NCBI RefSeq assembly: GCF_921292975.1
Contig: NZ_CAKLCM010000001.1
Span: forward strand, 1 to 64,000
Source of the DNA: Vibrio hippocampi
GTDB taxonomy: Bacteria > Pseudomonadota > Gammaproteobacteria > Enterobacterales > Vibrionaceae
Direction: 5' to 3'
Length of the DNA stretch: 64,000 nt
In this document: positions 57,533 through 64,000 of the stretch, one piece after another
Layout: every line of letters begins with the position of its first letter
How positions within the stretch are numbered: the stretch's first letter is position 1
Notes under the pieces: model-generated
What the model saw: only the letters and a program-made list of their open reading frames with translations
What the model was told of the DNA's origin: nothing
Databases searched by the model: none
Program-made: the position numbers and the translations under genes

Positions 57533-58414
57533 TTTGTTGTGGATTTGCTGCAACTCAATATCTTTCTGCTTCCATAATTCCGATAGCCATTGCTGGAACT
57601 GACGTTTAAAAGGTTTGTCATTGAAGTAATCCCCTGAGACCTGCTCGTCTATCGGTAGTACTTTGACTTTCACCACAATACGTTCCATTTTTCCCATCAG
57701 CGCTGATTTAAACGGCTGCTCGGTATTGTCTGGGTAAGCTACAGTGACATCAATAATGTTATCAAACAGCTCCCCCATAGAAGCTAAAGTGTAAGCAATG
57801 CCGCCGGTTTTGGGTCGCAAAAGATACTCAAATTCCGAGCGTGTGGCTTGACGCTTCTGTGGCGTAAATCGCGTTCCTTCCACATAATTGACCACGGTCG
57901 TCGGTGTATCTTTAAATTTCGCGCAGGCGCGGCGGGTTGTCTCTAGATCTTGACCTCGCTTCTCTGGATGCCTCACCAAATACTCTCGCGAATACCTTTT
58001 CATAAACGGCATATCTAAAGCCCAACAAGCCATCCCAAGAAACGGTACATACAGCAGTTGTTGTTTTAAGAAAAATTTTGGGATAGGTATTCGGTTACGA
58101 AAGACACTGCAAAGTACCACAATGTCTGTCCAACTAAGATGGTTGCTGATCATCAGATACCACCCATCCATCTTCAGCTCATCAACGCCTTCGATCTGCC
58201 ACTTCAATTTTGGATTGACCAGAGACAAAATACCGTGATTTACCGTTGCCCAAAGCCACATGCAGCGATTGGCAAGCTGGGTACACCTCTGCTGCCATGC
58301 CTTCATCGGCAACACCAGCTTCAAGAGACTTAAAATGAGTATAGGAAGGGAGCAAAATGCCGTGTTAACAATAACTAGCGAACAAGTAATAACAAAAACA
58401 AGGTAGCTCAGCAT
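57530..58414 (-). CDS. yihG: Acyltransferase YihG (LPLAT family)
   Basis: A membrane-anchored lysophospholipid acyltransferase, 294 residues from the ATG at 58414 (a TTG two codons upstream is also possible). It has one or two N-terminal membrane helices, then the HX4D motif in NHLSWTDIVVL near residue 92 and the acceptor motif EGTRFTP. E. coli YihG makes cis-vaccenoyl phosphatidic acid; the enzyme here is probably of the same kind. It is a neighbour of dsbA in both organisms. Confidence 0.9.
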   Translation of the reverse strand: MLSYLVFVITCSLVIVNTAFCSLPILILSLLKLVLPMKAWQQRCTQLANRCMWLWATVNHGILSLVNPKLKWQIEGVDELKMDGWYLMISNHLSWTDIVVLCSVFRNRIPIPKFFLKQQLLYVPFLGMACWALDMPFMKRYSREYLVRHPEKRGQDLETTRRACAKFKDTPTTVVNYVEGTRFTPQKRQATRSEFEYLLRPKTGGIAYTLASMGELFDNIIDVTVAYPDNTEQPFKSALMGKMERIVVKVKVLPIDEQVSGDYFNDKPFKRQFQQWLSELWKQKDIELQQIHNK

Positions 58415-58420
58415 AAGCAA

Positions 58421-58700
58421 TTATCTGTGATTCATTTGTTGCAAAATAATGATGGTTAATTTTACTGCTCAAACGGACTTCTGCAACGGTTTTATTATTG
58501 ATCTGATATCTATTGTCTGTCGTACGAATCACTCCTATGCTATGGAGAAGGTGGCAAACGAAACAACTTGTTGATACTCTGATAACATATTTAATTATAA
58601 TAAGTTAGCCCCGACCTATTACTTCAATACCGGATAAGAGCACAAGCAGCTCAACCCAAAAACCGTTCGTTTTCGACAATTTTATATTTAAGGATGAATT
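58421..58700. other. Spacer between yihG and the DUF2860 gene
   Basis: About 280 bases with two divergent promoters to accommodate. It is AT-rich with no gene and no clear operator. No further feature is supported. Confidence 0.4.
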
Positions 58701-59684
58701 ATGAAACAGGCGTGGCCCATATTAACTGTAGCTTTGGGTTTAGTTTGTCAGCCCGTTTTCGCTAAGCTCGGGAAAAGCAATGGCTTTAGTGGCGAAGTAT
58801 CTATTAGTGCCGCTTACAGCAGTAATACCTCTAACCTCACCAATACCGACAGTGAATTTAAAACCTACCGTGGTGAAGATCAGGAAGACAGTTCTGGACT
58901 AATTCTACCGCTTGGCAATGTTCAATACACCTTTGGCTCTCGCTCACAGCACGAATTATTTCTAGGGACAACCCGTTCAGATGTTGCCATCGGTACCGTG
59001 GCACTAGAGACCGGCTATCGTCATCAACTTTATGACGGTACTAAGCTCAGCTTTTCCGTATTGCCTACTATTTTGAAAGGCGAAGTCTGGCAAGACCCAT
59101 ACCTCGAAAATCAGGCGCGAAAGACGACGGACGAAAGCGGACTGGCTTACCGAGTGCAACTGAATAACATTGCCGGTTCGCTGTTCAGTCTCGACCTAGC
59201 CTACGGTCAAAAAGATGTCGATGATGAAGACTCTGGTTCCCTACTCACGGCTGAAGAAGCTCAAAAGCTAAACCGAAACGCAGACATTTTCTACAGCAAA
59301 GCAAAGATGATGCTACCCATAAGTCGAACGGTATTGCTCTATCCTGCCATTATCTATTCAAAGCAAGATGCTGATGGCTCTGCAATGAGCAATGATACGT
59401 TAGGTGCGGAAGTGGCTTCTTTCACCTCCATAGGTAACCACAAGTTTGCATTAACTCTTAGCTACCTCAATATTGACTATGATGGCGCTAACCCCATATA
59501 CAACAACCAAAAACAGAAAGTGGATCAGTGGAAGTTCTTCTTGGCCTACGAATATCCCAGCATCTTCAATATCCACAATCTATCACTGGTGGGGTTTGCT
59601 GGCGCAACCTCAAGAGATTCCAATATGGACTTCTATGATGAGGAAAGTTGGATTACCGCTGTCGGTGTTAACTGGAAATTCTAA
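58701..59684 (+). CDS. DUF2860 family outer-membrane protein
   Basis: A 327-residue protein with a signal peptide (WPILTVALGLVCQPVFA, cleavage near 21) and a mature part of alternating beta strands. The last residue is an aromatic (NWKF), the usual outer-membrane barrel ending. It belongs to the vibrio DUF2860 family of unknown function. Transcribed alone; no operon partner. Confidence 0.87.
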   Translation: MKQAWPILTVALGLVCQPVFAKLGKSNGFSGEVSISAAYSSNTSNLTNTDSEFKTYRGEDQEDSSGLILPLGNVQYTFGSRSQHELFLGTTRSDVAIGTVALETGYRHQLYDGTKLSFSVLPTILKGEVWQDPYLENQARKTTDESGLAYRVQLNNIAGSLFSLDLAYGQKDVDDEDSGSLLTAEEAQKLNRNADIFYSKAKMMLPISRTVLLYPAIIYSKQDADGSAMSNDTLGAEVASFTSIGNHKFALTLSYLNIDYDGANPIYNNQKQKVDQWKFFLAYEYPSIFNIHNLSLVGFAGATSRDSNMDFYDEESWITAVGVNWKF

Positions 59685-59720
59685 CGCTAGCTAGACGGCG
59701 ATATTTACACAGCGTTCTTT

Positions 59721-61244
59721 TTAAACAGACTGCGCATTGAGTTGCTTGAGTAAGCGATCCATTGCCCTATAACCCAGAGCCTCAGCTAAATGAGGCTTTT
59801 TGATCTCCGCTTGCCCTGATAAATCCGCGATAGTTCGAGCCACCTTGATAATACGATGGTAAGCGCGAACAGATAGACCTAATCGATGCAGTGCGGCTTC
59901 TAAGAATTCGGCATCCTCCGACTGCAACCGACAATCTCGCTCCAACTCACGATTAGTCAGCAACGAATTAACCTTACCACTTCGTGCCAACATGATTTCT
60001 CTGGCATCAACCACTCGCTGCTTGACTACTGAGGTTGTTTCGCCCCGCTCGCCTCCTTGCGCGAGTACCCCTTTAGGTAGCGCCGGTATCTCTATCGAGA
60101 GATCAAACCGATCCAACAAAGGACCAGATAGTCGATTAAGATAGCGCAGTATCGCTTGTGGGTTACTGCGAGATAACTCCCCCTCATAATGACCAGTTGG
60201 GCTTGGGTTAAGAGCCCCTAAAAGCTGAAATCGGGCAGGAAAGCGCGTTTTACCTTGAGCCCTTGAGATAATGATCTCTCCAGACTCTAAAGGCTCTCTC
60301 AAAGAGTCCAACACTTTACGCTCAAATTCCGCCATTTCATCAAGAAACAGCAACCCGTTGTGCGCCAAAGATATTTCGCCCGGTCTCGGGATGGTTCCGC
60401 CACCCACTAACGCAGCCATCGAACTAGAATGATGCGGAGATCGGAAAGGTCGGCTTTTCCAATTATGAACATTAATGTCTTGTTGAGTGAGCGAGGTTAC
60501 TGCGGCAGTTTCCATTGCCTCGTCATCCGTCATCATAGGTAATAGATCACACAGGCGTGACGCTAGCATGGTTTTACCGGTACCTGGAGGTCCAAGAAAT
60601 AAAAGGTTATGCCCACCCGCCGCTGCAATTTCCAATGCACGTTTACCTTGTTGTTGACCTATGATGTCTTGCAGATCTCGACCATTTGCTTCCTCATTCA
60701 TCTCTGGTTGAAATTGAGGTAACGTGAGTGCCATCTGACCAGAAATATAACTGCATACGTCAAGCAAACTGGAGGCGGCTTTATGTCTCTGTTCATCCAC
60801 TAAAGCCGCTTCTCCTGCATTTGCTTGCGGTACAATTAAGGCACGCTGGTGCTGAGACACCATTAGGGCTGCAGGCAATACGCCTTTGACCGCTCTCAAT
60901 TCTCCAGAGAGTGCTAATTCACCAATAAATTCATGATCTGAGAGCTTCTGATGAGGGATCTGATCAGAAGCTGCAAGAATACCCAAAGCAATCGGTAGAT
61001 CAAAACGACCGCCCTCTTTGGGCAAATCAGCTGGTGCCAAGTTAACCGTTATGCGCTTAGCCGGAAATTGAAGTCGCGAGTTCATAATGGCGCTTCTTAC
61101 TCTATCCTTTGACTCCTTGACCGTTGTCTCTGGTAGCCCCACCAGCGAGAAACCCGGCATACCATTACTAATATGCACTTCTACCGTCACTAATGGTGCT
61201 TCAACACCTACGCTCGCACGGCTATAAACAATAGATAATCCCAT
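59721..61244 (-). CDS. comM: ComM / YifB, competence branch-migration helicase
   Basis: A hexameric AAA+ helicase that drives branch migration of DNA taken up in natural transformation. It has 507 residues: N-terminal LonC-like domain (VHISNGMPGFSLVGLPE in parts), Walker A LGPPGTGKTMLA near 216, Walker B LLFLDEMAEF, arginine-finger region and a C-terminal Mg-chelatase-type domain. It complements DprA, also in this window. It sits upstream of and divergent from ilv as in other gammaproteobacteria. Confidence 0.94.
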   Translation of the reverse strand: MGLSIVYSRASVGVEAPLVTVEVHISNGMPGFSLVGLPETTVKESKDRVRSAIMNSRLQFPAKRITVNLAPADLPKEGGRFDLPIALGILAASDQIPHQKLSDHEFIGELALSGELRAVKGVLPAALMVSQHQRALIVPQANAGEAALVDEQRHKAASSLLDVCSYISGQMALTLPQFQPEMNEEANGRDLQDIIGQQQGKRALEIAAAGGHNLLFLGPPGTGKTMLASRLCDLLPMMTDDEAMETAAVTSLTQQDINVHNWKSRPFRSPHHSSSMAALVGGGTIPRPGEISLAHNGLLFLDEMAEFERKVLDSLREPLESGEIIISRAQGKTRFPARFQLLGALNPSPTGHYEGELSRSNPQAILRYLNRLSGPLLDRFDLSIEIPALPKGVLAQGGERGETTSVVKQRVVDAREIMLARSGKVNSLLTNRELERDCRLQSEDAEFLEAALHRLGLSVRAYHRIIKVARTIADLSGQAEIKKPHLAEALGYRAMDRLLKQLNAQSV

Positions 61245-61373
61245 AAAGCACCATTTTCATTCTAAAATAGTCGGCATAAGCGCCATTAGAGCAGTATTAA
61301 ATCTTATTGATATGTTATATCTCATCATTTAATGCTTAGTAAATGTGAGAGAAGTTGTAATTTTTCCTTGTCA

Positions 61374-61395
61374 GGTAACAGAAAACTATGTTACC
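61374..61395. repeat. Inverted repeat upstream of ilvL
   Basis: GGTAAC-N10-GTTACC, perfect half-sites. Spacing puts both halves on the same face, two helical turns long, so it could be an operator for ilv or comM. No known regulator is matched by eye. Confidence 0.4.
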
Positions 61396-61396
61396 A

Positions 61397-61443
61397 CTAG
61401 GTTCGCAAATAATTTTGTTAGACCAAAATAACAACGAACCTAG
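61397..61443 (+). repeat. Long nested hairpin just before ilvL
   Basis: CTAGGTTCG (61397-61405) pairs perfectly with CGAACCTAG (61435-61443), and inside them ATTTTG pairs with CAAAAT around a 6-base loop. The structure ends five bases before the ilvL start codon and would cover the leader-peptide ribosome site region if it is transcribed. Confidence 0.5.
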
Positions 61444-61448
61444 TAAAT

Positions 61449-61532
61449 ATGACAGCAAACGCTCACTCTCTGATTATCCTGATTATTGTGGTCCTGATTG
61501 GCACCGCACGGGGGAATGTGGGCAAAAGATAG
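61449..61532 (+). CDS. ilvL: ilv operon leader peptide
   Basis: A 27-residue peptide with a run of branched-chain residues (LIILIIVVLIG at 8-18) just upstream of a terminator. Ribosome stalling at these Ile, Val and Leu codons when the charged tRNAs are low would allow the antiterminator to form. Sequence is unlike E. coli IlvL outside this run but plays the same part. Confidence 0.9.
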   Translation: MTANAHSLIILIIVVLIGTARGNVGKR

Positions 61533-61544
61533 CCAGAAGATTCT

Positions 61545-61580
61545 AAAAACCCCCGCACTGAAAAGTCCGGGGGTTTTTTT
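61545..61580 (+). terminator. ilvGMEDA attenuator
   Basis: AAACCCCCG-N12-CGGGGGTTT with a T7 tract, 13 bases after the ilvL stop and about 140 before ilvG. The G-rich stretch in ilvL (CGGGGGAAT, about 61509-61517) can pair with the C-run, giving the usual alternative fold. Confidence 0.92.
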
Positions 61581-61718
61581 ACAGACTTAAAACAGAAAAC
61601 TAGATAGTGATCGCTCATTCAGCCAACAGACTGAATCGAGAACAAAAACGGGAGCACATGATGTGCAGTCAAGGAACAAAATTCCATGCTACAAGCAATG
61701 GAACGAGAGGAAGTTACA

Positions 61719-63365
61719 ATGACAGGTGCTGAATTAGTTGTAGCCGCGTTGAGACAACAAGGTATTGAAACGGTATTTGGTTACCCAGGTGGCGCTATCA
61801 TGCCTATCTATGATGCGTTATATGACGGTGGCGTAGAGCATATCCTCTGTCGCCACGAGCAAGGCGCAGCAATGGCCGCGATTGGTATGGCCAGAGCGAC
61901 AAAAGAAGTAACGGTCTGCATGGCAACATCGGGACCAGGGGCGACCAACCTTGTAACTGGATTGGCTGATGCCTTTCTTGATTCTATCCCTCTTGTCGCC
62001 ATCACAGGTCAAGTTGCTAGCTCACACATCGGTACTGATGCCTTCCAGGAGATGGATGTGATTGGTATGTCACTCTCCTGTACTAAACACAGTTACCTTG
62101 TGACCGACATCGAAGACCTTGCTCCAACCCTTTCCGAAGCATTTGAAGTTGCAAAAGCAGGCCGTCCAGGTCCAGTTATTGTTGATATTGCAAAAGATGT
62201 CCAACTTGCTAATGCTCCGATCGAAGTACTGCCTGCATTTACTGCTCCACCGCACCCTGTCGCTTGTCCTGAGCAACTCGAAACTGCACAGCAAATTCTT
62301 GATCAAAGCTCTCGCCCTGTACTTTATGTGGGGGGAGGCGTACAGCTTGCCGATGCAACGGATACCGTTCGAGAGTTTCTACGCATTAACCCGATGCCTT
62401 GTGTTAGTACCTTAAAAGGGCTGGGGACGATTGAGAGACATGATCCTCACTATTTAGGTATGTTAGGCATGCACGGCACTAAAGCTGCCAACCTAGTGGT
62501 ACAAGAAAGTGACCTTCTCATTGTGGTTGGCGCTCGTTTTGATGACCGCGTGACTGGGAAATTAGACACTTTCGCCCCTCACGCTAAAGTCATCCACATT
62601 GATATTGATGCCGCTGAATTCAATAAGCTAAGACGTGCAAACGCGATGCTTCGCGGCGATATCAACGTTATTTTACCGCAGTTGGAATTATCAAAAGATA
62701 TCACGCCTTGGGCTCAACACAGTGAAAGCTTACGCTCGGCATTTAAATGGCGCTATGACCATCCTGGTGACCTTATCTTTGCTCCACTGCTGCTTAAGCA
62801 ACTTTCTGACATGATGCCTGAGTCATCCATTGTCTCTACCGATGTTGGTCAGCATCAAATGTGGGCGGCGCAACATATTCAACCACGAGCGCCAGAAAAC
62901 TTTATTACCTCAGCGGGTCTTGGCACCATGGGCTTTGGTTTACCCGCTGCCATGGGCGCTGCCGTTGGTCGAGAAGGTGACCAATCCATCCTCATTACTG
63001 GTGATGGTTCATTTATGATGAATGTACAGGAGTTGGGCACATTAAAACGTCGCCAAATTCCCGTAAAAATTGTGCTACTCAACAACCAACGTCTTGGTAT
63101 GGTGAGGCAGTGGCAATCCCTCTTCTTTGATGGTCGACATAGTGAAACCATTCTTGATGACAACCCTGACTTTGTCATGCTAGCAAAAGCATTTGATATC
63201 CCAGGTAAAACCATCACAAAAAAAGAAGAAGTGGAACCAGCATTACAAGAGATGTTAGAGAGCAAAACCTCTTACCTACTCCATGTGCTTATTGATGAAG
63301 AAGAAAACGTTTGGCCATTGGTACCACCAGGTGCCTCAAACAGTGACATGTTGGAGAATACCTAA
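61719..63365 (+). CDS. ilvG: Acetolactate synthase II large subunit
   Basis: ThDP-dependent first step of valine/isoleucine synthesis. It has 548 residues from the ATG at 61719 (AGAGGAAG site); an open frame to 61686 is not family-like. Visible are [11 protein letters not shown], catalytic Glu region [16 protein letters not shown]-binding middle, and the ThDP motif TGDGSFMMN...LNNQRLGM. The frame is intact, unlike the E. coli K-12 gene. It overlaps ilvM by one base. Confidence 0.97.
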   Translation: MTGAELVVAALRQQGIETVFGYPGGAIMPIYDALYDGGVEHILCRHEQGAAMAAIGMARATKEVTVCMATSGPGATNLVTGLADAFLDSIPLVAITGQVASSHIGTDAFQEMDVIGMSLSCTKHSYLVTDIEDLAPTLSEAFEVAKAGRPGPVIVDIAKDVQLANAPIEVLPAFTAPPHPVACPEQLETAQQILDQSSRPVLYVGGGVQLADATDTVREFLRINPMPCVSTLKGLGTIERHDPHYLGMLGMHGTKAANLVVQESDLLIVVGARFDDRVTGKLDTFAPHAKVIHIDIDAAEFNKLRRANAMLRGDINVILPQLELSKDITPWAQHSESLRSAFKWRYDHPGDLIFAPLLLKQLSDMMPESSIVSTDVGQHQMWAAQHIQPRAPENFITSAGLGTMGFGLPAAMGAAVGREGDQSILITGDGSFMMNVQELGTLKRRQIPVKIVLLNNQRLGMVRQWQSLFFDGRHSETILDDNPDFVMLAKAFDIPGKTITKKEEVEPALQEMLESKTSYLLHVLIDEEENVWPLVPPGASNSDMLENT

Positions 63366-63646
63366 TGCAAAGATACCTACTAGACATCAAAGCTGACGAT
63401 AAGCCAGTACTGTTGGAGCGTGTACTGCGTGTCATTCGCCACCGAGGCTTTATCATCAAGCAAGTAGCAGCAACACAAAACCACGAAAGCAAGGTTGCTA
63501 GCGTGGAGATTATCGTCGATAGCGACAGACCGATTACTACATTAATTAATCAGATTGAAAAACTTTGGGACATTCGCACTGTAGAGGTTACTGAACTCAA
63601 GGGCAATGAACTGACCAATCACAACCTCCAAGAACAGAGTGCATAA
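63365..63646 (+). CDS. ilvM: Acetolactate synthase II small subunit
   Basis: A 93-residue ACT-domain regulatory subunit (LDIKADDKPVLLERVLRVIRHRGF read in parts; VEIIVDSDRP). Start codon shares a base with the ilvG stop (TAATG), so it is translationally coupled. Confidence 0.96.
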   Translation: MQRYLLDIKADDKPVLLERVLRVIRHRGFIIKQVAATQNHESKVASVEIIVDSDRPITTLINQIEKLWDIRTVEVTELKGNELTNHNLQEQSA

Positions 63647-63660
63647 GGAAGGGATGTTAA

Positions 63661-64000
63661 ATGGCTACAAATACTGCAGATTTTATTTGGTTTAATGGCG
63701 AGATGGTACCTTGGGCTGAGGCAAACGTGCATGTGTTAACGCATGCCATGCACTACGGCACATCGGTATTTGAAGGAGTTCGCTGCTATAACACTCCTAA
63801 AGGTCCCGCTATTTTCCGCCATCCAGAGCATGCTAAGCGCCTAAAAGATTCCGCAAAAATTTATCGCTTCCCTATTCCGTATACGGAAGAAGAGATCATG
63901 GAAGCCACTCGCGAAACTTTGCGTCAAAATAAACTGGAGTCCGCTTACATTCGTCCGCTTGGTTTTGTGGGTAACGTTGGTTTGGGTGTCTGCCCTCCTG
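63661..64000 (+). CDS. ilvE: Branched-chain amino-acid aminotransferase, 5' part
   Basis: Class IV aminotransferase for Ile, Val and Leu. About 113 residues are in the window (start MATNTADFIWFNGEMVPW; HYGTSVFEGVRCY; AYIRPLGFVGNVGLGV), then it runs off the right edge. It follows ilvM by 14 bases with a GGAAGGGA site. Confidence 0.96.
   Translation, partial: MATNTADFIWFNGEMVPWAEANVHVLTHAMHYGTSVFEGVRCYNTPKGPAIFRHPEHAKRLKDSAKIYRFPIPYTEEEIMEATRETLRQNKLESAYIRPLGFVGNVGLGVCPP

Overview
The window is a piece of a Vibrio-type (Vibrionaceae, Gammaproteobacteria) main chromosome. Evidence for this is the gene order (ubiD-rho-trxA/rhlB-gppA; thiCEFSGH; yrdA-yrdB-aroE-hemF-tsaC / purEK / yrdD-smg-dprA / def-fmt-rsmB-trkAH; ccoG, srkA-dsbA, yihG, DUF2860, comM, ilvGME), the Vibrio-like proteins and two closely spaced rRNA operons. 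Species cannot be decided from what is visible. No phage, integron, insertion sequence or CRISPR array was seen; nearly all of it is core genome.

Layout. Bases 1-2850 hold the promoter-proximal half of one rRNA operon on the minus strand: two promoters, 16S, tRNA-Glu, then the start of a 23S gene that runs off the left edge. From 2850 to 8800 come fre, a 2Fe-2S ferredoxin, ubiD, an exported unknown protein, rho and trxA (minus), then rhlB and gppA (plus). From 11700 to 19300 are yhhQ with a candidate preQ1 riboswitch, DUF3630-recQ, rarD, a LysE-type exporter, a CsrB-family regulatory RNA with an upstream response-regulator site, and uvrD. At 19537-22046 lies a bufferin-type operon: a short secreted cysteine peptide (DUF2282), an MNIO enzyme (DUF692), its partner (DUF2063) and a DoxX membrane protein. 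Next come tsrA, an M24 aminopeptidase, and the thiamine operon thiCEFSGH under a TPP riboswitch, then crcB.

Bases 31679-38400 hold a complete rRNA operon on the minus strand (P1 and P2 promoters, 16S, tRNAs Glu-Lys-Ala-Val, 23S, 5S, tRNA-Asp, tRNA-Trp). Its end carries a tandem array of 121-bp units, each a copy of the 3' part of tRNA-Trp plus a terminator hairpin. From 38500 to 51740 is the translation/tetrapyrrole/purine/competence cluster with trkAH. From 51740 to 61244 are a PAQR/hemolysin III protein, a Spo0M-like protein, a candidate 55-aa protein, yihD, ccoG, srkA, dsbA, yihG, a DUF2860 outer-membrane protein and comM. The right edge is ilvL-ilvG-ilvM and the start of ilvE behind a classic branched-chain attenuator.

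The observations most worth following up are the tRNA-Trp-derived tandem array, the bufferin operon with an internal hairpin between precursor and enzyme genes, the compact preQ1-I-like aptamer overlapping the yhhQ ribosome binding site, the ThiE protein with a large extra N-terminal domain, and the paired-base divergence in helix 33 of the two 16S genes.
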